From NCBI RefSeq assembly GCF_029227915.1, contig NC_079889.1, forward strand, positions 5,954,001 to 6,014,000: a stretch of 60,000 nt of DNA, given 5' to 3'. The notes below the pieces were generated by a model, which saw only the letters and a program-made list of their open reading frames with translations, had not been told where the DNA came from and did not search any database. The stretch's first letter is position 1. Every line of letters starts with the position of its first letter. Made by a program: the position numbers and the translations under genes. Positions 20,361 through 30,614 of this stretch are shown piece by piece. This stretch comes from Hydractinia symbiolongicarpus. Lineage: Eukaryota > Cnidaria > Hydrozoa > Anthoathecata > Hydractiniidae.

Positions 20361-21222
20361 ATGAATAGTAGCAAGACGCCCTTCAGAGACTTGGAAGGAC
20401 TGTCGATCTGGAGATCATAGCTGGTATCAGCTTTCTTCATCGTTTTTATAACCTTGCTGCGAAATACACGCTCATAGGGCAGGGCGAGTATCGAATATCG
20501 TAACGTCATAGCATTCGCGAGGTTTTCGTTGGTAACCTTCTCAAACTCAAGGCAAATGTTGCTGATCTTGTACGTAGCATCAGCTGGCTTAGCTGCGGTA
20601 GATCCCGAAGCGGTCGTACCATCATCTTTGATCACTTGGTCATAGGGTGAATGTATGGTGAACTGCAGCCTGTCGTGTAAGCCTGCTTGATAGAATGGCA
20701 TATCCCTCGTCAATTCCAACATTTTGCCTATAGTTATGCAAAAGGTGTTGCCGTAAGCTGCCGCGATCGCCTTTTCTCCATCATTTCCTGCGTGTTCAGT
20801 CGATTTTACCTGTAGACCTTGGATTCTACCATCATTGGATTGATGCCTTCTAGAATTAAATTGTTATTGCGTTCAAAGTTTTGAAACCACAGATCCCGAG
20901 ACACTGCCAATATATTGTAATCGCCGATGTTCTGCACCTCATGGCCGTTCAAGCTTATGCGAAGGTTTTGAGCCAGGGCTTTGCCGATGTTGCTGACAAT
21001 GGTGCGTTTGGTGTTGGTGCCAGTAAGCTTCAGGTCAAATAGGAGCTTGGGAGAGCATGGAAAAATTACACCATTCTGTCCCAAATTGGGGATGTCAACA
21101 TACAAATCTTCTTTCTGATTAATCGTACTGGGTACGTGGGAGACCTTGACACGCTGTTTCTTGCCTTTCATGGCCTGCATTGTCTTTAATTCCATGTTAG
21201 GATCTAACTTCGTTCCATACAT
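20361..21222 (-). pseudogene. Major capsid protein (double jelly-roll), Polinton A, truncated
   Basis: The start is MYGTKLDPNMELK after CTAATAAATG. It is closely similar to the capsid protein at 27611-28882: KKQRVKVSHVPST, LLFDLKLTGTNTKRT, LALPYERV. A one-base change near 20815 shifts the frame, and the last third (second jelly roll end) is replaced by a BRO tail. It is divergently paired with the coiled-coil gene at 21252, with 29 bp between the start codons, the same arrangement as in element B. Confidence 0.85.
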
Positions 21223-21251
21223 TTATTAGTAGAGTCATGAAGCTTGAATAA

Positions 21252-22355
21252 ATGGCTGATAATCCAGGATACGAAGAAGACTTTGAAGGTATTCAGATGG
21301 ATGATCTCGGACCCGAGATCCCTAGCGAAGTCCTTGTGCCACAGGAGTTCCGTGGGCTCGAAGACGTGCAGGGATCCAGTCCAGCGGGAGATACCACGAC
21401 GGAGCAGCAGGGAGATACACTTGATAGAATAACGAAATCTGTACTAGAGGAAGAGGTAAGTGCTTTCTACACACATCTAAATAATCAAGACCCGGGACCT
21501 CTGGATAAAACCCGGATAGATATAAATATAACCGGGTTCCTGGCATTAAGTACATTACACAAATATGGCCTTACGGCTCAAGATATTCGCGATATGGGCT
21601 TCATCAAGTATGTCTCTACGCCCAACAATGGTAGTAAAGCACAAGCCCAGAACCTTGCGCTGAAGGTTGATGTTCTTGTTAAGAAGGGTGAGGAGGGGCT
21701 TTGGGTAAAGAGGAGGTTGAGACGATTGAAATGCAAACAATTGATAGTGTTCAAAATTTTGCTCGTGACGCAGAGGGCTATGTAGATATTTCGTTTGCGG
21801 GCATCGACGATGAGATTGAGGTCCCTGATATGAGAAAGTTAAAGCTCGAAATTGAAAACCTGCAGAAGACTATTAAGGAGGTGAAGGATAAACTTGTACA
21901 ATATCATAGCGAGATAAATACGAAAGAGGCGAAGCTGAAAGAACTTAAAAAGCAGACGCCTGGGGTGCGAAGGCCCCAGGATATTGATGATCTTGAGAAG
22001 GAATTGAAGAAATTGAAGGAAGATAAGAGGGATGAACTGGGTAGGCACGGTTTTCCTCCGAGGTTTTTAAGCAACTGAGGTTCATTAAGTCCGAGCTAAT
22101 GAAGATTGCTGGAGACGATAAAACCCTGCTTGAAGAGCTTAAAGCCCTTTTCCGGGAGCAGGGCCTGACTATCGCGAGCATCGTTTCTGCTGTTGGGTTG
22201 ATGGTCTCTACCATCGTGCTTGCCGTCACTGGAAGTGGAGGTGCTGCCAGATGTGCTGCCGGAGGAAGTACAGGTGGGAAAGGTTTTGTACGGAAACAGC
22301 TTGAACGACTCGGAAAGTTCTTGAAGTACCTAGCTGGCAAAGCAGGTGCAGCGCA
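21252..22355 (+). pseudogene. Coiled-coil protein with hydrophobic tail (A copy), frameshifted
   Basis: The start is MADNPGYEEDFEGI after TTGAATAAATG. An acidic amino-terminal part leads to a YTT/VSTPNNGSKA segment, then a long coiled coil (IENLQKTIKEVKDKLV ... EELKKLKEDKRDE) and the hydrophobic IVSAVGLMVSTIVLAV. It matches the minus-strand protein at 27577-26324. A frameshift is near 21705 and another near 22070. The last 50 residues (second hydrophobic region) are lost at 22355. A minor capsid or core-membrane role is possible but unproven. Confidence 0.7.
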
Positions 22356-22637
22356 CACAATGAAAGTGGAGCTCTCTAGCGCACTTTCGACTTATCGCCG
22401 TTTTTCACTCAAAACCCTAATTTCAAGGGTCTAGCGCAGCACTTTTTCCTCGCTATATTGATCCTCTGTGCAAAGGGTCTCTTTCCCTAATTTCAAACAC
22501 GTGACATCATGCCTCAAATGAGTAAAACATGTGACATCATACCTCAAATGAGTAAACAACATGTTATCACCCTGGTTGGGGTCACAACATAAAATAAAAT
22601 GTCCAGTGCGTTAGAAAATTTTCCAACATATAATAAA
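22356..22637. repeat. Junction between elements A and B with a 31-bp direct repeat
   Basis: Similarity to the coiled-coil gene ends at 22355. About 22498-22559 holds two tandem copies of a 31-bp unit containing TGACATCAT and CCTCAAATGAGTAAA. Then two AATAAAATG motifs occur 39 bp apart (starts 22599 and 22638). No terminal inverted repeat was recognised here, so the left end of element B appears to be lost. Confidence 0.5.
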
Positions 22638-23375
22638 ATGACTTCTTACTTGAGAAGCATGATTAGCAGTCTCTATGAGGGTGTATCTGCACCAGTGGCA
22701 GCAACACGCGATGCACTCACAGAGAGACTGCAGAGTGTGCGTGAAACTGCTTCTTTATTATACCACAAGGCTAAGGAGAGGCTTGGTTACGGTCAAGCCC
22801 TGAAAGCCACCGTTGAAGATGTAGATTTGGCTCTAGAAAATGCAGCTCTCAATGGTCACATCGAGATTGTTAAGATGTTCAAAGAGTGGGGTGCGACGGA
22901 TTTTGATTTGGCCATGAAACTTGCAGCTGTCAATGGTCACATCGAGATTGTTAAGCTGTGTAAAGAGTGGGGTGCGACGAACTTTAATTGGGCCATGGGA
23001 CTTGCAGCTAAAAATGGTCACATCGAGATTGTTAAGCTGTGCAAAGAGTGGGGTGCGACGAACTTTAATTTGGCTCTAGAAAATGCAGCTCTCAATGGTC
23101 ACATCGAGATTGTTAAGCTGTGTAAAGAGTGGGGTGCGACATACTTTAATTGGACCATGAAACTTGCAGCTCTCAATGGTCACACCAACGTTTTTGTATT
23201 GCTGCGTGGTTTTGATGTCATTCATGATGAATTGCTGCGACATCATCACAAGCGCAATTTTCATGCAAAAATATAGAATGAGGTATTGCCAGTGGCGTGG
23301 CATCCGGATCGATTTTGGAATTGGTGTTTAGATGAGGAAGAAAAGCGCGAGATCTCTAAATTATGGAAGTCTTAA
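22638..23375 (+). pseudogene. Ankyrin-repeat protein with Polinton leader, one stop
   Basis: The leader VSAPVAATRDALTERLQSV is shared with the polymerase gene at 9974. Five ankyrin-like repeats of 27 residues (81 bp) follow, each with NGHIEIVKLCKEWGAT or a close variant. The repeats are nearly identical in DNA. The end WHPDRFWNWCLDEEE matches the end of the repeat protein at 38819. A single TAG at 23274 separates the repeats from this end in the same frame. Start 22638 is preferred; 22599 adds 13 residues and also follows AATAAA. Such proteins usually bind other proteins. A host-interaction role is inference. Confidence 0.7.
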
Positions 23376-23378
23376 TAA

Positions 23379-23462
23379 ATGAACGATAAAAAGACGTTAG
23401 ATTGGTACGCATTTTTTACACTTGTAATGTTTTTTGGAGGTGTGGCTTGTGATGAAAAGTGA
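23379..23462 (+). CDS. Short ORF, 27 residues, hydrophobic
   Basis: ATG follows CTTAATAAATG directly after the preceding stop. The peptide contains WYAFFTLVMFFGGVAC, a possible membrane helix. It is translated, if at all, as a tiny virion peptide. Support is only the start motif and tight spacing. Confidence 0.3.
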   Translation: MNDKKTLDWYAFFTLVMFFGGVACDEK

Positions 23463-23556
23463 GAAAGAAGAAGAGTGCGAGACTGATATCAACGCTCTAG
23501 TGGAGAGAATTAAAGAACTGGAAGAAATAAATGGACAAACTGCGACAAGAAGCTAA
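23452..23556 (+). CDS. Short ORF, 34 residues, charged coiled coil
   Basis: It overlaps the previous ORF and the next one. The peptide is Glu/Lys-rich (LVERIKELEEI). There is no AATAAA before the start. It could be a leader peptide or chance. Confidence 0.2.
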   Translation: MKSEKEEECETDINALVERIKELEEINGQTATRS

Positions 23557-23791
23557 AGCCTTAGGTCTCAAGGGGTACTCTACGTTGAAGCGAGTAGACC
23601 TTGTTGAAGCTATACTCAAAGTCAAGTATAAGGATGCGTCGACACGGACGGACGGACCGTACTGCGAGCCTTGTGTTAAAATTGCATGGCAGAAAAATCT
23701 TGAACAATATTTGAGGGATCTCGCTCAGCGACATGTCGTACATGATGGCGACTTGCTCATAGATCAAGATACAGGAGAAGTAATCGTCTAG
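23531..23791 (+). CDS. SAP/Rho-N-like small protein with CxxC, 86 residues
   Basis: The start follows GAAATAAATG. Residues 1-30 (LRQEAKALGLKGYSTLKRVD, then LVEAIL) match the helix-turn-helix pattern of SAP or Rho-N nucleic-acid-binding domains. A CEPC pair is at about residue 46. The ORF is intact. It is probably a DNA- or RNA-binding protein of the virion or early phase; homologues with a SAP start are common in cnidarian Polintons, to my knowledge. The minus-strand gene at 23834 ends nearby, so the two genes converge. Confidence 0.6.
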   Translation: MDKLRQEAKALGLKGYSTLKRVDLVEAILKVKYKDASTRTDGPYCEPCVKIAWQKNLEQYLRDLAQRHVVHDGDLLIDQDTGEVIV

Positions 23792-23833
23792 TATGTTGAC
23801 CAACATATTAGACTTTGTAAGCAGGTGGAGACT

Positions 23834-24472
23834 CTAAGTAGCGCTGGGATACTGCGCAGATTGCAGTTTTTTAAAAATTTCATCTTTAGCTTCTTGCCTG
23901 CCTTGTGCTAGCAACTCTGCGCGTTCATTGTCGTTGATGGATTTCACAGCCTTTTTCATTCGTTGTCGAATCTGCTCCTTGAGCACCATAAAGCGCTGTT
24001 TTTCCTGCATGATCCATGTAAACTCATCGTCTGAAATTATACCATCTTGGATCGCTCTGGAAATCTTATCGTATACAGTGTCTAGTTTTGATTCAGCTAG
24101 GAGTTTGATGCACTCATGTTTGTGCACCTTGAACTGTATCCGTTTGGAAGCATTCTTCAAACCTACTTGGCCTATGCCCACTGCAAGAGCCGCGGCTTCA
24201 AGACCAATTGCTATAGGGGCTTCGAATCCGGTTGCAAGCGTGGCAATACCTGCTGCGGAGGTGATGACAGTAACAGCAATCATGCCATGATCAGCATAGC
24301 GAAGCCCCATCCCCCAAAGCTTGAACTTTTTGTAGAGTTTTTCTCTCTCTTTGAACTCAGACCGCAGGTACTGCTCGATTTCTTCGATCTTTTTTAGTCT
24401 GTAGACCTGACTTTCTTCAGGCTCATGCTCAGGCGCACTTGGCGGCAAAGTTGGGTAAAGCTTATCAGCCAT
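23834..24472 (-). CDS. Two-helix membrane protein, 212 residues
   Basis: The start MADKLYPTLPP follows CTAGAATAAATG. A charged helix (RLKKIEEIEQYLRSEFKERE) precedes a hydrophobic block, GMIAVTVITSAAGIATLATG and IAIGLEAAALAVGIGQVG (residues 65-105), then a long charged helical carboxy-terminal half. The ORF is intact. It follows the penton-like gene by one base, suggesting joint transcription. I know this only as a recurring unknown protein of Polintons. A membrane-remodelling virion protein is possible. Confidence 0.6.
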   Translation of the reverse strand: MADKLYPTLPPSAPEHEPEESQVYRLKKIEEIEQYLRSEFKEREKLYKKFKLWGMGLRYADHGMIAVTVITSAAGIATLATGFEAPIAIGLEAAALAVGIGQVGLKNASKRIQFKVHKHECIKLLAESKLDTVYDKISRAIQDGIISDDEFTWIMQEKQRFMVLKEQIRQRMKKAVKSINDNERAELLAQGRQEAKDEIFKKLQSAQYPSAT

Positions 24473-25144
24473 TTATTCTAGGAGTAAATGCATCGTAATT
24501 CCGACGAACGAAACATTTTTTTCATGATGATGCTCGTCCGTCAGCATGAACTCCAGTCTGTCTGTTGAGCCTTTCAAAGGAAGGTAGATTGGACTGTCAA
24601 AATTCCAAGTTAACATGTCTCCCCATGTGTTTAATTCTTTGGTGGGAAGCAAAGCAAGAATTTTTGATTTCTTCCCATCCAGCAGGCAGTCATCCTCATC
24701 TAACTGAGGGCAAACGAGTCTCAATCTTTGGTACACGTCAGTTTTGTAGAAGCTGTCATAGTCGCCTTTGATAAAATACTTTTTTGCAGGATCGTAGGGT
24801 AGCCCCATAAGCTCCTGCAGTTGTCTATGGATTACCACAGTATACCCGTCACTAACCCTAAGCCTGCATAGTCCGTTCTTTAATACAAACAACTTGATCT
24901 TGTCCTGTGCTTGACTGTTGACGATGGCCGCAATATCTTCAATCTTGTACAAACCGTTCATAATTTCAATTCTAATCTCTTTCTGATCAGGCCCTGTCCT
25001 ACGAATGACAAAATCATTGTCGCTGTAAAGGTTCAGCCATACGGGCCTGATACTTATTGATTTCAGGGCAATTCTCGTATCCTCCCCTAGGCAATCGTTA
25101 AAAATCGTAGGCTTTTCTATATCCGTGACATACAGCTGTCTCAT
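24473..25144 (-). CDS. Penton-like or minor capsid protein, 224 residues
   Basis: From the ATG at 25144 the protein starts MRQLYVTDIEKPTIF. It is rich in beta-strand patterns, with TWNFDSPIYLPLKGS and RLEFMLTD near the end, as expected of a single jelly-roll structural protein. A fragment of a second copy lies at 38014-38298. The ORF is open upstream to 25171, but the divergent partner at 25164 and the palindrome between them favour 25144. The name penton rests on position beside the capsid genes and on size, not on a search. Confidence 0.55.
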   Translation of the reverse strand: MRQLYVTDIEKPTIFNDCLGEDTRIALKSISIRPVWLNLYSDNDFVIRRTGPDQKEIRIEIMNGLYKIEDIAAIVNSQAQDKIKLFVLKNGLCRLRVSDGYTVVIHRQLQELMGLPYDPAKKYFIKGDYDSFYKTDVYQRLRLVCPQLDEDDCLLDGKKSKILALLPTKELNTWGDMLTWNFDSPIYLPLKGSTDRLEFMLTDEHHHEKNVSFVGITMHLLLE

Positions 25145-25166
25145 GTTTCTTTTAAAAAAAAACATG
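25142..25166. promoter_or_regulatory. Palindromic bidirectional start region
   Basis: The start codons of two divergent genes are only 19 bp apart. The spacer together with both ATGs is nearly palindromic: CATGTTTCTTTT on one side and AAAAAAAACATG on the other. A second copy is at 37990-38016, where CTTTTCTTTTAAGAAACATG is kept. This must act as, or contain, a two-way promoter or translation-start signal. Confidence 0.55.
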
Positions 25167-26308
25167 AACATTTATAGCTATAGCCACAAGGCAAAATACA
25201 AGTCAAATAGAGGCGAATGGCCTCTCGGTGTAATTAATCTAGAGCATCAAGACCTCTACGTTTCTACAGAATCGCACATTCCCGTGACCTTCTCGATGTT
25301 CACGAAATACCCCATAAAAGTCCCCACTAACCTGTTGAACGACCCCGTAAGTGTAAATTGGACCGGTCAAGCCCTTGGCTACTGGAATATACAAGTTAAT
25401 TTCGCTTGTCATTGCGCTAGCACCGCTTTGGGTATATCCGCCAAACACTTGAATGGCTTCGTGCCTATCATCAACAGTATCTTTAAATTCCACGTCTATT
25501 ACCACATGCGGCATATCCTAGCGAGAATTAAGGTACCCTTGCCATACGATGACGGCTTTTCTCAATACGAGAACCCCTACTCTACATCTGGATATGCCCA
25601 GATTTGTCGTGAATATGGTGCCGACCCCAATGCCCAATACAAGTTTAAGGCTCTCATGTCCTCGCTCACAAATGGTAGATGATGGCCGCAAGTAGATGGT
25701 GATTGGGCCAAGTTTATTATGCCTACGGGCCAAGGCCTGACATCGGAAGGTCTGACGAAGCTTAGCGAGAGTATTCGTGTTTACGTGATTTTACTACTAG
25801 GGTCCCAAGCTGATGCCAAGGCATCCCTTATAGGCTCGGATGCTGACAATTTCACAGCGAGACAGATACTACTACCGAAATTCGAAGCAATGGTACAACG
25901 TGAGGAGAACGTAGGCCACGATATAACCGAGTTTTAAAAGGTGCTTCAATATGCCAGGATCCCAGTGAATTTTGCCGTGATGCACCACGTGTACATGCTA
26001 CCATCCGATATGAACCTGCGTATTGGTAAAATTGTGGGGTATAACAACAACATCTTGATTGCGCCGGCGAGTGCGATGCTTGGCATAAGGCTACCCTAAA
26101 CAACAAACCCACACAGCCTCGGTTTTTAAAACGAGTCAGATCACCACCTGGGCAAGAAATATCGAGGGGTGCCCTAAAACCGGGGTCTGAAAAGATGCCA
26201 CCTCAGTCAGGTCTAGGAGATGGAAACCCTCACGAGGACACCAAGGTCACCTTGGTTACTGCGGGAGTATTATCGATCCTAATGTACATTTGGTTGAAGA
26301 AATATTAA
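25164..26308 (+). pseudogene. Large structural protein with membrane tail, several stops
   Basis: The protein starts MNIYSYSHKAKYKSN. Stops lie at 25680 and 25935, but the frame is otherwise kept to 26100 (MLPSDMNLRIGKIVGYNN near 26010). The final part is in another frame and ends with a membrane helix, VTAGVLSILMYIWLKKY (ATG at 26195 is an alternative small gene). A fragment of a paralogue lies at 37715-37998. It is conserved beside the penton-like gene and is probably a minor capsid or membrane-anchored vertex protein. That function is inference. Confidence 0.55.
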
Positions 26309-26323
26309 TGCTCCGCAGGAGCA

Positions 26324-27577
26324 CTAATATAGTTTGCCTCTCTTCCCAACATATGCCACAACAAGAGCAGCAGCGGCAGCGATCGCCATGTATAGATGCT
26401 TGGCTACATATTCGACAACTTTTGCAGCCACTCTGAAAAAGAACGAGACAACCGTGCCAATAATCCCTGGTAGCGCCGCACCTGCCTTACCTGCCAGGTA
26501 TTTCAAAAATTTTCCAAGCCTTTCCAGCTGTTTTTGCAAAAAACCCTTCCCTGCGGCACTTCCTCCTGCGCCTGTTGCGGAACCTCCACCTGTAACTGCG
26601 AGTACGATGGTGGAAATCAGTAGACCAACAGCCGCCGCGATGCTAGCTATAGTAACCCCTTGCTCCTTGAACAAGATTCTAAGCTTTTTAGCTAGAGATT
26701 TATCGCCTTCTGTGATTTTCATCAGCGTTTCCTTAATAGATTTCAGTTGGCTCTGAATGTCAGAGGATAGTAAACCGTGTGCCTCTCGTACTGCTTCCTT
26801 TTGATCCTGGAGTCGTTCTAGATCTTCCCTAGCCTTTTCAATGTCTTCGTTCCAGATAGTTTCCTGTTCCTCTGATACTCCAGGTGTGGCTTTCTTTGTC
26901 TCAAGCCTTTTCACCTTGGCTTCTGCTTTGGCGATCTCGTTGTCGTAGAAGATCATCTTGCTTTTCAAGTTCTTCAGGTTACCCCTTAGCGTTTGAAGCT
27001 CGAGGTTGAGCCCTCTTCTTTCACGCTCTGTGAAGGCTTCGCTGGCGCCAAAAGGAGTCTCTTCTATCAGGCTCTCCGTTTCATCAAGGACGTTCTCGAG
27101 CAGCGGCATCATTTCGATATCATCGGCCTTCTGTTCAACATGAACAATCTCGTTAAGGAGTTTCTGAGCCATTGCTTTACTGCCTTTGTTTGGTGTAGTA
27201 TAGTCGGTAAACCCCAATTCTCGCAAGCGATTTGTACCTAATCTCCTCTTTATCTCGGCAACGCTCCTCAATTCACCATTCCTTTTAGTGATCTCTATGC
27301 CATCGAAAAGAAGCTGGTTTCCTTGTACCTCAAACTGGTTATAAAATCTCGTGATTGGCTGCCCCAGCTCCTCACCAAGGTGTTCGTAAAGATCGTCGAC
27401 CTTTGATTTTAGTAGCTCTTCCCTCTACCTTGTCGTGGTGTCTATTGCGGAGACGGTAGGCGATTGACCCTGATCTGGCGTTATCGTGGAGCTGGCATCA
27501 GGCCTACTGAAATCCTCGTCTGGAATTTTTTCCTCTGACGTAAAGTCGTCTCCTTCGTATATTGGATTAATCGGCAT
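26324..27577 (-). pseudogene. Coiled-coil protein with hydrophobic tail (B copy), one stop
   Basis: The start MPINPIYEGDDF follows TTCAAATAAATG. A TAG at about 27428 interrupts an otherwise complete frame of some 417 codons. Features in order: acidic region, LGFTDYTTPNKGSKAMAQ, a coiled coil from about residue 160 to 250, hydrophobic IAAAVGLLISTIVLAVTGG, a Gly/Ser linker, QLERLGKFLKYLAGKAGA, and a final Ala-rich membrane-like segment ending GKRGKLY. It is divergent from the capsid gene (34 bp apart). A scaffold, tape or core-membrane protein is plausible. Confidence 0.7.
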
Positions 27578-27610
27578 TTATTTGAAACATAAATCAGCTA
27601 ATAATAAAGC

Positions 27611-28882
27611 ATGATATTCGGAACTAAGCTCGATCCCTACGCGGAGATTAAAACAATGATGGCTATGAAAGGTAAGAAGCAGCGTGTTAAAGTAAGTCAT
27701 GTGCCTAGTACGACTAATCAGAACGAGGACTTATATGTTGACATACCCAACATGGGCCAGAACGATGTAATTCTTCCAGGTAGTATTAAACTACTTTTCG
27801 ATCTAGAACTTACGGTAACAAACACAAAGCGCACTATCGTCAGCAATATAGGTAAATCCTTGGTGGAAAATCTTCGTATCACTTTGAATGGCAACGAGGT
27901 GCAAAATATTAGCGACTACAGGGTGCTCGCTACCTACAAGGACCTATGGTTGCCCAAGTTTCATCGGGAAAACAACTTGATCCTAGAGGGGATCAATCCC
28001 AACGACGGTACAATACGCGCCCTACAGGTAAAAGCGACTGATCATGTAGGATGAGGAAAATCGATCGTCGCAGCCTACGGTAGCACCTTTTGCGTGCCCT
28101 TGGGGACAATGTTTGAATTAACACGAGACTTGCCGTTCTACCAGGCAGGATTATACGACAGGCTGCAATTCGTTATACATTTTGCATCGTACGGTGACGT
28201 TATCAAAGATGGAGGTACGGCAGCTGTTGGAAATACCGCAGCTAAACCACCGGATGCCGCGTATAAGATCACTAATATCGCACTAGAGTTTGACAAGATT
28301 AATAAAGAGGGTCTTGCGAGCGCTATGATGTCACGGTATAATCGTTTTGCGCTACCCTATGAAAGGGTTCTCCGTAGTAAGGTTGTCACGATGAAAAAGA
28401 CTGACACAAGTTACAATTTGCAAATTGATACGCCTGCAAAAAGTTTGAAAGGCGTCTTACTGCTCTTTGTAGACCCTGGAAAAGTGAAGGCTTACTCGGG
28501 CGCTAACGAGGTGTTTTATAACCCAAAGATCGAAAAAATCTCGATCACTGTCGAAGGTGAGCCTAATGAGCTCTACACGCACGCGATGCTCCCGAAAGAT
28601 CACCTCGAGCAGATCGCAAACTTATTCGGTAGCCACAATTCAGAGGTGACAATTGGGCAGTTCTTCACAGAGAGATACGCCCTGTTTGTTGATTTCCGAG
28701 CATCACCTGATCATAGTCTCCACGGTTCTGGAAGGCAATTACAGAGATTGTCAGACGGTATAACATTGCATATAACAAAGAAGGCAGACGGAACAACTGG
28801 GAATATTAAATGCTACGTTTTCCTACTTCAGGATGCTCAGCTGAACATCTTAGATGGTAGATTTCACTCCGTGGAATACTGA
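27611..28882 (+). pseudogene. Major capsid protein (double jelly-roll), Polinton B, one stop
   Basis: The start MIFGTKLDPYAEIK follows AATAATAAAGCATG. The frame runs 423 codons with a single TGA at 28052. Conserved points shared with the A copy include KKQRVKVSHVPST, NLRITLNGNEVQNI, ELTRDLPFYQAG, ALPYERV and AKSLKGVLLLF. Its length (about 420 residues), beta-rich pattern and neighbours (packaging ATPase, penton-like protein) support the Polinton capsid call, which also defines adintovirus-like viruses. Apart from the stop it appears complete. Confidence 0.85.
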
Positions 28883-28888
28883 AAATAA

Positions 28889-29287
28889 ATGGCGACCTTG
28901 GCAATCATGGCAGGAGGGGCGTTGATTAACTCTCTAGCATTCTCGGGGAGTAACTATCTGTTCAGTAAACTCAGTGGGCATGGTGAGGCCGAGCGTAAAA
29001 AGCGTGATAAAGCAATTGAACAACTTCAAGCAGCTCAAGCACAGTGGGTACGTGACAGGCAGGCAAAGATCGATTGGTATAACCATCAACGAGAGCTGAA
29101 AAGGCAAGCTGGAGAGAGCTTGAAGGAGCTTGATGAAAGCATGAGGGAGTACTATATCGCAACGATCGAAAAAGCTCCAAAACTATCCGACTTCTACACG
29201 CCCAGCAAACAGCAACAAGACGGTGAGCTAACGTTCATCGTTGGATCCTTAGCCCTCCTTGGTTTTGCAGTGTACAAGTTTGCCTAG
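28889..29287 (+). CDS. Small Polinton membrane protein, 132 residues
   Basis: The start MATLAIMAGGALINSL follows GAAAATAAATG, six bases after the capsid stop. An amino-terminal hydrophobic stretch is followed by a charged helix (KRDKAIEQLQAAQAQW), LSDFYTPSKQQQ and a terminal membrane helix, FIVGSLALLGFAVYKFA. The ORF is intact. A truncated copy is at 18347-18531. It always lies between capsid and integrase genes. The function is unknown, probably a virion membrane component. Confidence 0.7.
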   Translation: MATLAIMAGGALINSLAFSGSNYLFSKLSGHGEAERKKRDKAIEQLQAAQAQWVRDRQAKIDWYNHQRELKRQAGESLKELDESMREYYIATIEKAPKLSDFYTPSKQQQDGELTFIVGSLALLGFAVYKFA

Positions 29288-29301
29288 CGTCTCCACAGGA
29301 G

Positions 29302-29487
29302 TTATATGTAAAATGTTTTCGACGTTTCGAAAACCCACGTTCTGAATGCTTCCAGTCTTGATGAGAATCCGAGAGGGGAACACAGTTCCAGCTGGTACAA
29401 ACCAGGCTCTGAAATATACACAGCCTTGCCGTCGTTTACATTTTTAAATCCCAGAATTTTACACACCTCTAAAAATGTTTTTGATAT
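29302..29487 (-). pseudogene. BRO-N domain fragment
   Basis: About 60 codons include VYISEPGLYQLELCS and EAFRTWVFET, the second half of a BRO-N DNA-binding domain (compare TEPGLYCFLLRC in the BRO proteins at 31277 and 32143). It is wedged between the membrane protein and the integrase start and overlaps the integrase upstream region. It shows that BRO genes have been inserted or lost more than once. The longer antisense frame over the integrase is a shadow. Confidence 0.6.
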
Positions 29488-29496
29488 GTAATAAAC

Positions 29497-30501
29497 ATGT
29501 TGAAAGCACATATTCTCACAGAGAAGGAAAAATTGACCAGGATTTACTATACCCCTGAAAATCTCTGGATCGGAAACGAAGCCATTGAAAAACTTGTTGA
29601 ACTTAGTGGTTTGTCTATGAAAAAGGGCAAAATCTACCTTGCCCACCAGGCCTTCTGGCAGGTTCACATTCCAGGGCCAAAGGTGGTAAATCATCCTCAT
29701 TACACCGTTACAGTTCCAAATGCAGTACATCAATTTGATTTGCTTAGCATGCCTCATGATCGCCTGTATGGCTCGAAATACAAATACATTCTTACTGGAA
29801 TTGACATTGCCAGCAGGTTCAAAGTGGCGAGACCCCTGCGAACGAAAAAGTCTGCAGAAGTGGCCAAAATGATCGAGGACATTTACAAGGCCAGACCCTT
29901 GACGTGGCCCGAGACTGTCATGATAGATGCAGGAACCGAGTTCCTTGCAGACGTTACAAAGACCTTTCAAAAACATGACGTCAAGATCGACAGGACGGTG
30001 ACAAAGTACCATCATCGCCACACTGCCTTTGTGGAAAACTTCAACAAGCAGCTCGCGAGACGTCTCTTTAAGGCTCAAGATGCTCAAGAGCTCAACGAAG
30101 AGGGTAAGGTCTCGACGATATGGGTCAAGCAACTCTACAAAATTGTCGATCAGATGAACAACACCAAAACCGCTGGAATCAAGATGAAACCAAACGATGC
30201 AGTCAAACTTGACGAAGTTCCATAAAAAGCGAGTTATAAGCCTGACAAGAAGCCTCCGGCAGAAAATGGTCTCTACCGATATTTGATGCAGCCTGGTGAA
30301 GAGCATGGAGATCAGAGAAGACGTGCAACTGACATGATTTGGTCGAAAAAAACGTTCCGTTTGGACCGCATCGTCAACGAACCAGACAACCGAACGATGT
30401 ACTACCTTGCAGATGGTCCAGAGCGTGTGTTTGTGAAAGAAGAGCTTTTGCGGGTTCCTGAAGACACGAAGCTGCCTTCTGACTCGGTTAAAAAGTGGTA
30501 A
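29497..30501 (+). pseudogene. Polinton retroviral-type integrase (B copy), one stop
   Basis: The start follows ATGTAATAAACATG. The catalytic triad is visible: Asp in HQFDLLSMPHD, Asp in MIDAGTEFLAD and Glu in TAFVENFNK. TGIDIASRFKVARPLRT is a typical core strand-helix. A TAA at 30223 interrupts the linker to the carboxy-terminal domain (RRRATDMIWSKKTFRLD), which continues in the same frame to 30501. At 334 codons it has full family length. The enzyme inserts the element at target sites. The carboxy-terminal domain may bind DNA. Confidence 0.9.
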
Positions 30502-30614
30502 ATTCACGAGCCATTAGTTCCCCGCTATGGGGCAACCTCTCAGTTGATACCCATAAGCGTAGTTAATGTGAACCTACGGCTTACATTACCAACATAAAAT
30601 CTTAGTCATCCTCC

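Noticed and set aside
22839-23200. Possible CRISPR-like array in the 81-bp repeats
   Set aside because: The repeats are contiguous coding ankyrin units without spacers.
29302-30507. 401-codon minus-strand ORF over the integrase
   Set aside because: Only its last 60 codons resemble a BRO-N fragment; the rest is antisense to the integrase, with no family features.
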